A stretch of DNA of 64,000 bases from Leptospira biflexa serovar Patoc strain 'Patoc 1 (Paris)' (GCF_000017685.1 NC_010602.1:124001-188000); one strand, 5' to 3'. Positions 25,991 to 35,643 are shown, counted from the first letter of the stretch. The notes: generated from the sequence alone by a model not told the origin. Translations and numbers: made by a program.

Positions 25991-27346
25991 ATGCTTCACA
26001 AAATTAGACGCATCTTGAAGCCAACTCGACTCAATCAGAAAATTCTAAGTTTAGCAATCCCAGTTTTTTTTGGAATGATCAGTTATACTGCCATTATGGT
26101 AGCGGATACTGCTATGGTCGGAAAGTTAGGGGAAGTGCCACTTGCCTCCGTTGGATTCGGTGGAATGGTATATTTTTCCATCTTTGCATTCCTCATGGGT
26201 GGATCCATGGCCGTACAAATCATCGTAGCACGAAGATTTGGCGAAAAAAATGAAAGAGGGGTCGGAATTACCCTTGTGAATTCGATTTATGTTTCGTTCG
26301 TACTCGGTTCCCTCTTATCTTATTTTGGATATCTCTATGCTCCAAGTCTTATGGCTTGGATTGGTGACGATCCAGAAGTAATCGAAGTGGCAGGCATTTA
26401 TTTATCCTATCGTTTTGTAGGAACTGTTTTGTTTTTTGTTGGTTTCGCCTTACGTGGATTCTTCGATGGAATTGGAATTGTACAAGTTGGTATGATTTCG
26501 TCTATTGTCGCTGCGGTGACAAACATCTTCTTTAACTGGTTACTGATTTTTGGAAACTGGGGTTTCCCTGCGATGGGAGTCAAAGGTGCGGCCATTGCAT
26601 CAAGTCTCAGTTCTATCCCATCTCTCCTTGTTGTTTTATTTTATTTTTTACGCAAAGATGTGATCCAATTCTTTCGATATGAAATTTTTTCCCCTAGCTT
26701 AGAAATCATCAAAGAATTGTGCGTGGTAGGATTTGCCCCTGCACTCGAAGGAACGTTAGTTAATTTTGCTTTTTCTGGATTTTATAAAATTGCTGGAATG
26801 ATCAGCACAACTACTCTCGCTTCTGCAAGTGTGGTGCTAACATGTCTTAGTTTGTCGTTTATGCCTGGTTTTTCGTTTGGAATTGCAGCCACAACCATCC
26901 TTGGACAAGCCATGGGCCAAGGGAAAATTCGTCTTGCCTATGAAGGGACAATGCGATCGGCCACATTCTCTGCAATTGTCATGGGAAGTATGGGTTTATT
27001 TTTCATCATAGGTGGACCTTGGCTTATCAGTTTGTTTACCGATGTTCCATCAGTCATGAAGGAAGCCTATCCCGCCCTTTGTATCGTGGCTCTCATCCAA
27101 GTAGGAGATGCATACCATATGGTGGTCGGTTCTGCACTTCGTAGTGCGGGAATGATGTACTATGTGATGTATGTGTATCTGATCGTTTCCTTTCTCATCA
27201 TGTTACCACTCGCCTATCTCTTCGGGATAGTACTAAAATGGGGAACAATGGGGATTTGGTCTGCGTTTTTTATTTGGATTTTACTCTTGGCAGTGCTTTT
27301 TGTCGGAAAATTTCGTAGGAAGGAGTGGGTGAACATACGAATTTAA
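25991..27346 (+). CDS. MATE-family efflux transporter
   Basis: A 451-residue, 12-helix membrane protein. The opening LNQKILSLAIPVFFGMISYTAIMVADTAMVGKLG and GSMAVQIIVARRFGEKN, with the second-half counterpart FAPALEGTLVNFAFSGFYKIAG and ATTILGQAMGQGK, are characteristic of the MATE (DinF/NorM) family. These export drugs or metabolites in exchange for H+ or Na+. The ATG at 25991 is taken because it gives the family N-terminus; the frame is open further upstream inside the divergent deaminase gene. The phospholipase gene follows after 15 bases. Confidence 0.9.
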   Translation: MLHKIRRILKPTRLNQKILSLAIPVFFGMISYTAIMVADTAMVGKLGEVPLASVGFGGMVYFSIFAFLMGGSMAVQIIVARRFGEKNERGVGITLVNSIYVSFVLGSLLSYFGYLYAPSLMAWIGDDPEVIEVAGIYLSYRFVGTVLFFVGFALRGFFDGIGIVQVGMISSIVAAVTNIFFNWLLIFGNWGFPAMGVKGAAIASSLSSIPSLLVVLFYFLRKDVIQFFRYEIFSPSLEIIKELCVVGFAPALEGTLVNFAFSGFYKIAGMISTTTLASASVVLTCLSLSFMPGFSFGIAATTILGQAMGQGKIRLAYEGTMRSATFSAIVMGSMGLFFIIGGPWLISLFTDVPSVMKEAYPALCIVALIQVGDAYHMVVGSALRSAGMMYYVMYVYLIVSFLIMLPLAYLFGIVLKWGTMGIWSAFFIWILLLAVLFVGKFRRKEWVNIRI

Positions 27347-27361
27347 TAAGGTGAGGGAAGA

Positions 27362-29113
27362 ATGAAACGCACAGAATTAGAACGACAAGCGATACAGAAA
27401 TTTTTAAAGTCTGTGGAGCTTTTCAAAAAACTTCCCCCATCGGTTCTCACTCGCTTAGCGAATAATGTCCAAGAAAAATTAATCCGTAGTCATGAAGCTC
27501 TCTATTACAAAGGGGAGTCTTCTGAATCTATCTATATTGTTCGATATGGCGAAATTCTATTGGAAAATGTAGGTGGTCAATCTCATGTGTATGTGGGATC
27601 AGGCCAAGTCCTTGCCGAAAATTCACTCATCTCTAGTTCCAATCATTCTACATCTGCCATTGCCGTCATTGATACACTCGTGTATGTATTGAATGGAAAG
27701 TTGTTTTTGCAATTAGCATCCCAAGAAAAAATCTTTGCGCAAAACATCATCCAAATGATGGGAACAAGGATGCGTGAAAATTTAGATCGTTCCAATCTGA
27801 AAGATAAAGTGATCGGTTTACGTAGGTTATGTGTTCATATTCCGTTAGAACCTGAATACCATTTTGGAGAAAAGGTAAAAGCATTTTTAGATGAATATGG
27901 AGAAGTGACAAAAAAACTCTCCTCGGCCATTCCGATTTCCACTTTCAAAGGGATGGACCCCACTCAAATTTCGGAGTATCTTACCAATCTTCGTAATAAA
28001 ACACCACTCCTCCATATATACTTTGATGAATCCACATCAAGAGTCGACTTACACTACTTAGTGGTTCAGTCTGACTTTTTAGTATTTTGGGAAGATGATC
28101 CCGAAAAATTTTACAAAGAAAAAGAAGAGATCATCCATTTTTGGAAAAGTCGCATTCGTAACTTCGAAGGCCGTGCAATTCGAATGATGGAAAGTGGAGT
28201 GAGGAAAAGTTACCTCCCACAAGACCAATCCTTAAAAACCTTTTACCAAAAAGACACTCTTGCACGTTATCTTGTATCAAAAACTAGAGGACTGGCGTTA
28301 GGTGGTGGCGGTGCCAGGGCACTTGCACATGTGGGATTACTCAAGGTTTTACATAGAGAAGGCATTCATTTTGATTTTGTTTCTGGTGCTTCCATGGGAG
28401 CCGTCATTGCCGCATTGTATGCAAGGAAAAATAGCCCCGAGGAAATCGAAGAAATGGTAAAAAACTTCTTCGGAGGACTCGAAAGTGCATTTGATCCGAC
28501 TTTACCTGTGGTTGCGTTTTTTAAGGGCAAACGAATGAAACGTATGTTAAAAAAAGGATTTGGTGACCAAAGGATCGAAGAACTACCACTTCCTTTTGCC
28601 ACATCTGCAGTGGATTTACAAACTGGAAAAGAACATATTTTTGACCAAGGACCGATCACAGAAGCACTCACAAGTGCCATGAGTTTGCCCGGTGCCTTTC
28701 CTCCTTACCGCCTCGGCGAAAAGTTGTTAGTCGATGGTGGTATGATCAATAATGTTCCCGAAAATCTCATTCGATCCAAAGGAGCCGACGTGGTGATGGG
28801 AATTAACGTATCACCCCTCCAAGAAATTGTGCCAGTGAAACTCTTTGAAGACCGTAATACCACAGAAAAAGGATTCTTTCGTTACATTTGGGACACTCTC
28901 AAATACCCACCCATCCTACAAATCATGACAAGGACCATCACCTTGGAAGGAAGGGAAATCACACGCCTCAAACGTCCGAAGATGGATTTGTTTGTACATT
29001 TTCATTTGGAAGAGTTTCAGTTATTTGATTTTGCGAGATACCAAGAGATCATTGATAAAGGGGAAAGAGAAGCTGAGGCGAACTTAGCTGAGATCAAACA
29101 ATTGTTTTCGTAA
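27362..29113 (+). CDS. cNMP-binding patatin-like phospholipase (NTE type)
   Basis: A 583-residue protein with an N-terminal cyclic-nucleotide-binding-like domain (about residues 15-140) and a C-terminal patatin domain (about 310-480). The latter has the oxyanion GGGGARALAHVG at 314, nucleophile GASMG (Ser344) and the aspartate of VDGGMINN (Asp458), completing the Ser-Asp dyad. The arrangement matches bacterial relatives of neuropathy target esterase and YchK/RssA-type proteins, which hydrolyse lysophospholipids at the inner membrane. Ligand binding by the cNMP-like domain is unproven. Probably co-transcribed with the MATE gene. Confidence 0.88.
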   Translation: MKRTELERQAIQKFLKSVELFKKLPPSVLTRLANNVQEKLIRSHEALYYKGESSESIYIVRYGEILLENVGGQSHVYVGSGQVLAENSLISSSNHSTSAIAVIDTLVYVLNGKLFLQLASQEKIFAQNIIQMMGTRMRENLDRSNLKDKVIGLRRLCVHIPLEPEYHFGEKVKAFLDEYGEVTKKLSSAIPISTFKGMDPTQISEYLTNLRNKTPLLHIYFDESTSRVDLHYLVVQSDFLVFWEDDPEKFYKEKEEIIHFWKSRIRNFEGRAIRMMESGVRKSYLPQDQSLKTFYQKDTLARYLVSKTRGLALGGGGARALAHVGLLKVLHREGIHFDFVSGASMGAVIAALYARKNSPEEIEEMVKNFFGGLESAFDPTLPVVAFFKGKRMKRMLKKGFGDQRIEELPLPFATSAVDLQTGKEHIFDQGPITEALTSAMSLPGAFPPYRLGEKLLVDGGMINNVPENLIRSKGADVVMGINVSPLQEIVPVKLFEDRNTTEKGFFRYIWDTLKYPPILQIMTRTITLEGREITRLKRPKMDLFVHFHLEEFQLFDFARYQEIIDKGEREAEANLAEIKQLFS

Positions 29114-29124
29114 ACTTGGATTTC

Positions 29125-29168
29125 CAATCCCATCGAACGAAAACCATGTGGAATGTTCGATAGGATTG
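29125..29168. terminator. Hairpin between convergent genes
   Basis: Stem CAATCC-C-ATCGAAC with GTTCGAT-A-GGATTG (13 pairs, one mismatch) around a 16-base loop, in the gap between the phospholipase gene and the convergent SPFH gene. Likely a shared terminator, though without strong U-runs. Confidence 0.5.
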
Positions 29169-29197
29169 AAAACAGTATCTGGAAGAATTTTATCTCC

Positions 29198-30202
29198 TTA
29201 CATCGAAGAAAGGATCTCCTTTTTCTTCGCATCAAATTCTTCGGCGCTGATAAGCCCCTGGTCAAGTAGGCCTTTCAGTTTGGCAATCCTTGCGGCTGGG
29301 TCATTGGCTGCAGGAGCTGCTCCACCAGCTTGGTTTTGTCCACCGCCTTGGTTCATCATGTTGCCCATCATATTGCCCATATTCATCCCCATTCCCATGC
29401 CCATACCAGCACCCATCATGCCACCACCTTGGCCTTCGTTTTCTGCGGCAGCTTGTCCAATATCGAACATTTTTTTCTGTTGATATTTATCACCTAACAT
29501 ATCAATTTCAAATTTGTCTGTGATGATTTTTTGGATTCGTTGGTAGTTAGGATCGTTTTGGTCAAAGTTCACCGAAGATACGTTAAATTCGGTTAGGTCT
29601 AGTCCATACTTTTCAAATTCTGGAGCCAATTTCACTCGGCCAGCAGTGGAACTTTCATCACGGTATTTGTTGATCTCTACTACCGAAGTATTGTTGTTCA
29701 GAATGACTTCGGAGATAAAGTCACCAATCCCACGGACGATGTTTGGTTTTAAAAATTCATCGATGGCTTCGTTTGTGGTTCTGTTTCCCCCTTTGACCAC
29801 ATTCAGTAAAAAAGAGCGTGAATCTTTGACTCTGAATTTGTAGTCACCAAACGCTCGTATATTGAGAACAATTTTGTATTTAGGGTCTTCAAGAGGAATG
29901 GGAGTTGTGGTTCCCCATTTCAAAGCCATAATGGATTTGTTTACATAATACACTTCTGCAGTGAAGGGAGTTTTTCCACCAAACGGAAGGTTGACGAGTG
30001 CTTCTAAAATGGGAATGTTACCCGTTTTGAGTGTATGGGTTCCTGGACCAAATGTATCTAAAGCCTTTCCTTCTTTGAAAAAGATTGCTTCCAAGTTTTC
30101 ATCCACAATGAGTTGCCCAGCGGTACTGATTTCATCGGATGGGTATTTCCAAACGATTTCACTTGGGTTTCCTTCAAATTTTATTCTGTCTATTAATGCC
30201 AT
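29198..30202 (-). CDS. SPFH-domain protein with SHOCT tail
   Basis: A 334-residue protein without a membrane helix. Residues 1-220 form an SPFH-type domain of the virion-core-like / YdjI class (IVWKYPSDEISTAGQLIVDENLEAIFFKEGKALDTFGPGTHTL). It is followed by a Met/Gly/Asn-rich linker (GMGMGMGMNMGNMMGNMMNQGGG) and a C-terminal SHOCT motif (DPAARIAKLKGLLDQGLISAEEFDAKKKEIL). Relatives associate with membranes, often in stress-response loci. It is the last of three closely spaced genes with a helical protein and a zinc-ribbon membrane protein. Confidence 0.87.
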   Translation of the reverse strand: MALIDRIKFEGNPSEIVWKYPSDEISTAGQLIVDENLEAIFFKEGKALDTFGPGTHTLKTGNIPILEALVNLPFGGKTPFTAEVYYVNKSIMALKWGTTTPIPLEDPKYKIVLNIRAFGDYKFRVKDSRSFLLNVVKGGNRTTNEAIDEFLKPNIVRGIGDFISEVILNNNTSVVEINKYRDESSTAGRVKLAPEFEKYGLDLTEFNVSSVNFDQNDPNYQRIQKIITDKFEIDMLGDKYQQKKMFDIGQAAAENEGQGGGMMGAGMGMGMGMNMGNMMGNMMNQGGGQNQAGGAAPAANDPAARIAKLKGLLDQGLISAEEFDAKKKEILSSM

Positions 30203-30217
30203 TTTATTTTCCTTAGT

Positions 30218-30748
30218 TTATGATTTTAAAAAGATTGAGTTTCTTGCTTCAAATTGTGTTTCAAAATCGAGAAACAACTTGTTCACCGCCTCAATTGCGG
30301 CTTCTGGGTTTGTGGAAAAGGCTGTGGGAAGGGTTTCCAAAATTTCTTTTTGTAAGTTACCTACTTTTTCCAACATGGAAAAGTCATGATTCAGAACTTT
30401 TTCAATTTCAGCTGAAGTTGCTTTGACTCCTGTGCCAAGACCATTCAGTCCATACCCTGCAGATGTGACTTTCATGATGATCCGATCGAGAAGTGTGGTT
30501 GCCGAATTGGTTTTTCCGATGTTCTGAATTTGTGCTTTTTGTACAAAACCTTCTTCAAGTTTTCGGAAACTTTCTTTGAATGTCGTGAGAATTCCTCCGA
30601 GTTCCTTACGGATGAGTAAATCGGTTTTTTCAAATTCTTGGTTGGCGAGTGCCTCTTCAAATAACTTTGTTTCTTTTAAGAATTTTCGTACGGGGTCTTG
30701 TTCATTCTTAAACCGCTCTAATGTTGTTTTTAACCAAGTTTGGTCCAT
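30218..30748 (-). CDS. Helical cytoplasmic protein in SPFH module
   Basis: A protein of about 176 residues starting MDQTWLKTTLERFKNEQDPVRKFLKETKLFEEAL, chosen because AGAGGA precedes that ATG. It has no signal or membrane segment, and most of it should be alpha-helical, including GVKATSAEIEKVLNHDFSMLEKVGNLQKEILETLP. I do not recognise a family. Its start is only two bases from the end of the zinc-ribbon gene and the SPFH gene follows after 15 bases, so the three should act together. Confidence 0.72.
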   Translation of the reverse strand: MDQTWLKTTLERFKNEQDPVRKFLKETKLFEEALANQEFEKTDLLIRKELGGILTTFKESFRKLEEGFVQKAQIQNIGKTNSATTLLDRIIMKVTSAGYGLNGLGTGVKATSAEIEKVLNHDFSMLEKVGNLQKEILETLPTAFSTNPEAAIEAVNKLFLDFETQFEARNSIFLKS

Positions 30749-30749
30749 T

Positions 30750-31811
30750 TTATTCCTCTGCTCCATTTCCATCTAACATCTGTATGTTGTCACAAGTGAT
30801 ATAATTAAAAATGACACTTTTATCTGATTTGTATTGTGCTTTTGGTAAAATGGATTTCCACTTTGCCATATCAAATTCACAATCATGTTTTTCACCTTTG
30901 GTTTCCCCACTGGATTCTGTGAAGTGCACCAAATACTTTTCCTCTTTGGGCCCAAGCCGTTCGCAACCAATCGCTGTGCTTGCACATTCCCGGATCTGAG
31001 GAGTGGGCCAGTACGGTTCTTGTGTGGTGCCAAATCCTTTTGCTACAGCATTTCGATCGAAGGCCCATTTATCTATGCGGTAACTACAGTGGTCATCATA
31101 GACTGGTTCCTTTCGGTATTTGGTTGTACAACTTTCACTTTCGGAAAACGTCCCATCCCCTCGGTCAGAACGAACGGTTCGACAATCTTGTCCGTCGGGG
31201 ATACTATCATAACTACGGATTTGTCGACTTCTCGAAACACTGTAGGCTCCCATGGGCATAGAATCACACCAATCGGATTCAGGGACAGGTTTGAATTGGT
31301 CAATGGCAATGGTGCGGGACCATTCATGGTGAGTGACTTGGAGCTCAACGGTTTCGGTCCATAAAACACCGAGACAAACAAATCCAATCCCACCAAATAA
31401 AATCGAACCAAGTAACCAAAGCACCCATTTCGGAGTTTTCGGATGGGGTTTGATGAATTCGGAATTTTGAAAGGCAAGGTCTTCTTTTGCTTTTTGGACG
31501 GAATCTTCTGTGACTCCATCATGTTCGGAGCGCAGTTTGACGGACTGGGCTCCATCGAGTGATCCACCACAATTCCCACAAAATGTTGCCTTGGCACCAT
31601 TGGCTGTTTGGCAAAACGGACAGGTTTTATCTGCGCCGTAATAGATATGGTCTTGGACGGCCACTTTGTCTTCCTCTTTTGGGAAGTACCTTCTATTTGG
31701 GTCTTGGGTGGCACCACAATTAGGACAGTGCCTATGTGTTTTTCCGAGTAATTTTTTGGAACCACAGAATTCGCAGTCCCAAAGCATTTCATAGATTTTT
31801 TCTTCTGCCAT
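30750..31811 (-). CDS. Double zinc-ribbon membrane protein
   Basis: About 353 residues. Two zinc-ribbon units open the protein, CEFCGSKKLLGKTHRHCPNC and CPFCQTANGAKATFCGNC, each a pair of CxxC knuckles. After a charged linker comes one membrane helix (WVLWLLGSILFGGIGFVCLGVLW, about 140-162), and a C-terminal domain with eight or more cysteines that should lie outside the cytoplasm. The cytoplasmic ribbons could bind nucleic acid, protein or the neighbouring SPFH protein. Start taken at the ATG at 31811 rather than a TTG at 31820. It is divergent from the DUF1549 gene. Confidence 0.8.
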   Translation of the reverse strand: MAEEKIYEMLWDCEFCGSKKLLGKTHRHCPNCGATQDPNRRYFPKEEDKVAVQDHIYYGADKTCPFCQTANGAKATFCGNCGGSLDGAQSVKLRSEHDGVTEDSVQKAKEDLAFQNSEFIKPHPKTPKWVLWLLGSILFGGIGFVCLGVLWTETVELQVTHHEWSRTIAIDQFKPVPESDWCDSMPMGAYSVSRSRQIRSYDSIPDGQDCRTVRSDRGDGTFSESESCTTKYRKEPVYDDHCSYRIDKWAFDRNAVAKGFGTTQEPYWPTPQIRECASTAIGCERLGPKEEKYLVHFTESSGETKGEKHDCEFDMAKWKSILPKAQYKSDKSVIFNYITCDNIQMLDGNGAEE

Positions 31812-31896
31812 CGCAACCAAGGTTTATCCGGAAAAAATTGACTTTTGCAAGAAAAATATTTTCAATTCGCAAAATCCAACATAGAATCTTTCCCAT

Positions 31897-33732
31897 ATGA
31901 GAATGGTTTTAATTCCGATACGAAGTTACGTTTATCGAATCCTTTCAGTATTACTCATCATTGGTTCCTTGAGTTATGTATCCTCCCGATCAAAACAGAA
32001 TGCAGTTCATCCATTAGACCAAATGTATGTAAAAATATCACCTAACATAGAAAAGTCGGACAAAAAGACGATTTATCGGCGATTGTCCCTCCAATTACGT
32101 GGTGTGATTCCGAATGTGAATGAATGGAAAGAATTAGAACATTCGAAAGAAGAAACGTTGGAATCCTTTGTTGTCAGTTTTTTGAAACAACCTGAATTTG
32201 CTGAATATTGGGGATCCAAATTCGGTGCCATGTTACGGGATAAATCCAAAGGGCGTAAAATACCCACGGGTGCTTTCTTTTTATACTTAGCAAGTTCTCT
32301 TCACGCAAACAAACCCTATGATGTGTTAGTGACAGAGATGATCACATCCACTGGTTCTGTGAAAGAATCACCACAAACCATGTTCTACATCCGTGACGGT
32401 GCTGACCCTTTGCAAACCGCTGAGTATGTGGGAAGGTTGTTTTATGCAAAACGAGTGGCTTGTGCTCGTTGCCATGACCATCCTTATATTTCAGATTTTA
32501 CAAGAAGGGATTATTATACACTCGCTGCTTTTTTTAGCCAACAATACTTTCGTGATGGAAGTTGGGAGGCAAATCGTTACGGAAAAACCTTAAGTTATGT
32601 ACCAAGAGAATTGGAAGTCCATTTACCAATGGAAGACCAAAAAAACCTCCAAGACAAAAACAATGAATGGAACCGAGAGAACTGGAACAAGTGGACCGAC
32701 GAACAAAGAAAAGACTACCAAAAGAAACACGAATTGGAATTTGCCACTTTGTTTTATGAACCAAAACTCGGACTTCGGTTCCCTCATACCGATGATGCCC
32801 CAGGTGGTGATTTGGTAAGGCCTAAATTTTTGGATGGAAAGGAAGCCAAACTAAAACCAGGTGAAGATCGGAGAAAAATATTTGCCAGTTGGCTCACAGA
32901 CAAATCCAATGATCGGTCCCGAAAGGTCATCATCAATCGAGTTTGGACAGAACTCATGGGATGGAGTTTTTTTACACCACTGGATGATTGGAATGAAGAC
33001 ACTGTGGTGCAAGGCGAAGAAATTCTTAACCATCTGGATGCTTACTTCTTAGCAAACAAACTGAAAATAAAAGAACTAATATTGTACATTGTGACTTCGA
33101 ATGCCTATGGCCGAACGGTAACCAAGCAAACAGCAAACCTTGATCCGATTCGTTACTTCTCTCCGCAAAGGTTAGACAGTGACCAACTATTGAATTCCCT
33201 CATTCGAGTTTCGGACCTACAAAAGTTGGGAAACATTCGGGAACGAAATCTTTCCTTTTTTACCAATCTGATAGGGCAAAAACCTTATGACCTCACGGGT
33301 ACAGGAAAAATTCGGATCCCTTTAGACAATCTCAAAGAATTCACAAATGCAGTAGAAGTGGAACGTCCTGCACCTTACCATTCCATTCTTGCGGTATTTG
33401 GATCTGGACAACGAGTGGATATCGCAGATGATATTTCTGAACTTACCATCGAACAGATGTTAACATTGATGAATGGCCGAGTGGTGGGAAAACTTGTTTG
33501 GGACTTTGGAAATAACCAATCCCTTGTGAAGGCTGAATTTGACCAAACGAAATCGATGAACCAAGTGATCCAAAATGTATACTTTCGGTTACTTGGGCGC
33601 TTCCCCACCAATGGCGAATGGGAAAAAATCAAATCCTACCAAACCAAACCTGATACGGTTTTTGACAAAGACCTGTTACAAGATATCTTTTGGGCTCTCC
33701 TGAATATCCAGGAATTCCAACACATCAATTAA
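31897..33732 (+). CDS. DUF1549/DUF1553 protein
   Basis: A 611-residue exported or membrane-anchored protein with an N-terminal hydrophobic helix (SVLLIIGSLSYVSS). Residues 45-250 fit DUF1549 (YRRLSLQLRGVIPNVNEWKELE, then YVGRLFYAKRVACARCHDHP, containing CxxCH at 189-193), and the C-terminal 300 residues fit DUF1553 (SNDRSRKVIINRVWTELMGWSFFTPLDD). Such proteins are numerous in Planctomycetes and always sit before a DUF1501 gene, as here, nine bases downstream. CxxCH could bind haem c or a metal; activity is unknown. Confidence 0.87.
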   Translation: MRMVLIPIRSYVYRILSVLLIIGSLSYVSSRSKQNAVHPLDQMYVKISPNIEKSDKKTIYRRLSLQLRGVIPNVNEWKELEHSKEETLESFVVSFLKQPEFAEYWGSKFGAMLRDKSKGRKIPTGAFFLYLASSLHANKPYDVLVTEMITSTGSVKESPQTMFYIRDGADPLQTAEYVGRLFYAKRVACARCHDHPYISDFTRRDYYTLAAFFSQQYFRDGSWEANRYGKTLSYVPRELEVHLPMEDQKNLQDKNNEWNRENWNKWTDEQRKDYQKKHELEFATLFYEPKLGLRFPHTDDAPGGDLVRPKFLDGKEAKLKPGEDRRKIFASWLTDKSNDRSRKVIINRVWTELMGWSFFTPLDDWNEDTVVQGEEILNHLDAYFLANKLKIKELILYIVTSNAYGRTVTKQTANLDPIRYFSPQRLDSDQLLNSLIRVSDLQKLGNIRERNLSFFTNLIGQKPYDLTGTGKIRIPLDNLKEFTNAVEVERPAPYHSILAVFGSGQRVDIADDISELTIEQMLTLMNGRVVGKLVWDFGNNQSLVKAEFDQTKSMNQVIQNVYFRLLGRFPTNGEWEKIKSYQTKPDTVFDKDLLQDIFWALLNIQEFQHIN

Positions 33733-33741
33733 GGAATCATC

Positions 33742-35037
33742 ATGGACCGCAAAGAATTTTTACAAAAATCAATCTTAAGCCTTGGGATGGGATCTTTTTT
33801 ATTTTCCCAAAATCCATTTATTTCCCTTCGCGCAGAAGATGAGGAAAAAGAACCAGAATCCATTTCCCTTCCTTCCAAAGTGAAGTCTGTGATTTTCATC
33901 GAGATGATGGGGGGAATGAGTCATGTGGACACACTTGACCCAAAACCAAATAGTGCATTTTCCAAAGTGAATGCAAGTATTTCGGGTCTTTCCGTACTGG
34001 AACCATTTTCACTTACCGCCAAACAACTGCATTCGATTGGGATCATTAGGTCCACTTGGAGTGAAGAGGGGGATCATGGTTTTGCTCAAATGTTACTGGG
34101 AACAGGCTACCGTATGACAGAAGCCATGGGATTTCCAGACATTCCTCATTTTGGATCCGTTATCGCTTATGCTAAAAAAGCAAAAGTCAAATCATCGTAT
34201 TTTCCAAGTTATGTGACAATTGGTGGCAGAGGTGGAAAAAATGGAAACTCTGGTTTTTTAGGAATTAATTATTCTGGTTATCATGTAGGCAATGTCGATG
34301 AACCCATCCAACACTTAAACCCATCTTATGGTAAGTTTTCAGAAGAACGAATCTTACGGAGAAAGGATTTGGTTTCGTTTATGAACGAAGAATTTTCTAA
34401 ATCATTTCCAACCAAAGAAGCAATGCATTGGAAAAAAATGTTAACAGCCTCCGAAGAATTTCGTAACTCAAAAGACATTGATAGTTTTCGGATCAGTTTG
34501 GAAGATGAAAAAACAAGAGCCCGTTATGGCACCACTTGGCAAGGAAAGGCCATGTTACTTGCAAGACGCCTTGCCAAACAAGAAGTTCCCTTCATTCATA
34601 TCTCCATTGGGGGATGGGACACTCATACTGGCAACAAAGCACAAATCACAAAAATTATGAAAGAAACGGATATGGGAATTGCTGCTCTCTTAGAGGACTT
34701 AAACCAAACCGGCCTCATCAAACAAACGTTATTTGTTTTGACTAGTGAATTTGGAAGGACACCCGATGTTGGATCGAGAGATGGGCGTGACCACCATCCC
34801 AAAATTTGGTCCACACTCATAGGCGGTGGTCCCTTTCAAAAGGGTTTTGTATGGGGAGAAACAGACGAACTGGGTGCCAAGGCAACAAAACCAAACGAAG
34901 CTGTCCATGTGAGGGACCTCGTTGCTACGATTTACAAGGCGGCAGGTGTGGATCCCGATGGAGAACTGATCAATTCCTTTGGTAGGCCCTTTTTACTCAC
35001 CACCAAAAAGGCAAAACCTATCGAAGGATTGTTTTGA
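33742..35037 (+). CDS. DUF1501 protein, sulfatase-like fold
   Basis: A 431-residue exported protein. The N-terminus MDRKEFLQKSILSLGMGSFLF resembles a twin-arginine signal (normally RREFLK) but with RK in place of RR. Motifs of the DUF1501 family, distantly related to alkaline phosphatases/sulfatases, include FIEMMGGMSHVDTLDPKP, EEGDHGFAQMLLGTGY, IGGWDTHTGNKAQI and TSEFGRTPDVGSRDGRDHHP. The metal-binding Asp and His residues are in place. The partner DUF1549 gene lies immediately upstream. Substrate unknown. Confidence 0.88.
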   Translation: MDRKEFLQKSILSLGMGSFLFSQNPFISLRAEDEEKEPESISLPSKVKSVIFIEMMGGMSHVDTLDPKPNSAFSKVNASISGLSVLEPFSLTAKQLHSIGIIRSTWSEEGDHGFAQMLLGTGYRMTEAMGFPDIPHFGSVIAYAKKAKVKSSYFPSYVTIGGRGGKNGNSGFLGINYSGYHVGNVDEPIQHLNPSYGKFSEERILRRKDLVSFMNEEFSKSFPTKEAMHWKKMLTASEEFRNSKDIDSFRISLEDEKTRARYGTTWQGKAMLLARRLAKQEVPFIHISIGGWDTHTGNKAQITKIMKETDMGIAALLEDLNQTGLIKQTLFVLTSEFGRTPDVGSRDGRDHHPKIWSTLIGGGPFQKGFVWGETDELGAKATKPNEAVHVRDLVATIYKAAGVDPDGELINSFGRPFLLTTKKAKPIEGLF

Positions 35038-35117
35038 AGGAAATAGGCCGTATCACATGGTTTAGGTGATTCGTTTGGTAGAATGAAAAATATCTATTTT
35101 CAATCTTGCCAATCGGA

Positions 35118-35642
35118 TCAATTTTTTTGTGCTTTATCGATGCATACATAAGCATTGGTTAGAATGGTATCGATAGAGGTAACACGGTCCGTTGGATTCA
35201 GATAGGTTTCTGTAAAAATGGATCCAACTGCTTTGTTCTGGCAATCCGTCATGGCAAACTCTTTGGTATCATTGGGTTTCACGTAAACGATCGTATTTAC
35301 CTTCGTGGTATCCCCATTGGGTTGGTAGCGACAAACTCCAATTAGGTTTTGTGTCGAACATTTGGAGCTTGATTTAGTATACCCTGGTGCACAAGTCAGA
35401 TCTTCTTTGACAACTGCATAAGATTCGATGCAAGACGGACTATAATTGGAAGAACCTGAACAAGATCCTAAAAATTGGAAACTACCACTAAAACCAGTTC
35501 TTCCCGCATTCAAACTTGCAAGGTACATAGTTTGTAAACATTGGTTTTGAGTTTCTTTGATTTTATCTTCTCGTTGCGCTTGGCAATGGAAAAGAATTGT
35601 AATGAAAAAGAATAATGGAAAAAAAAGAATGAATCGTTTCAT
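35118..35642 (-). CDS. Cysteine-rich lipoprotein
   Basis: A 174-residue lipoprotein with signal MKRFILFFPLFFFITILFHC (Cys20 acylated). The mature part has about nine further cysteines in small loops (SCSGSSNYSPSCIESY, LTCAPGYTKSSSKCSTQNLIGVC), suggesting several disulfides and a periplasmic or surface location. Function unknown. It begins one base after the porin stop, so the two are coupled and may act together at the outer membrane. Confidence 0.75.
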   Translation of the reverse strand: MKRFILFFPLFFFITILFHCQAQREDKIKETQNQCLQTMYLASLNAGRTGFSGSFQFLGSCSGSSNYSPSCIESYAVVKEDLTCAPGYTKSSSKCSTQNLIGVCRYQPNGDTTKVNTIVYVKPNDTKEFAMTDCQNKAVGSIFTETYLNPTDRVTSIDTILTNAYVCIDKAQKN

Positions 35643-35643
35643 T

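Noticed and set aside
31073..31816. A 247-codon minus-strand frame within the zinc-ribbon gene
   Set aside because: It is a shadow in another frame of the gene that carries clear CxxC zinc ribbons; its translation is basic and lacks any domain.
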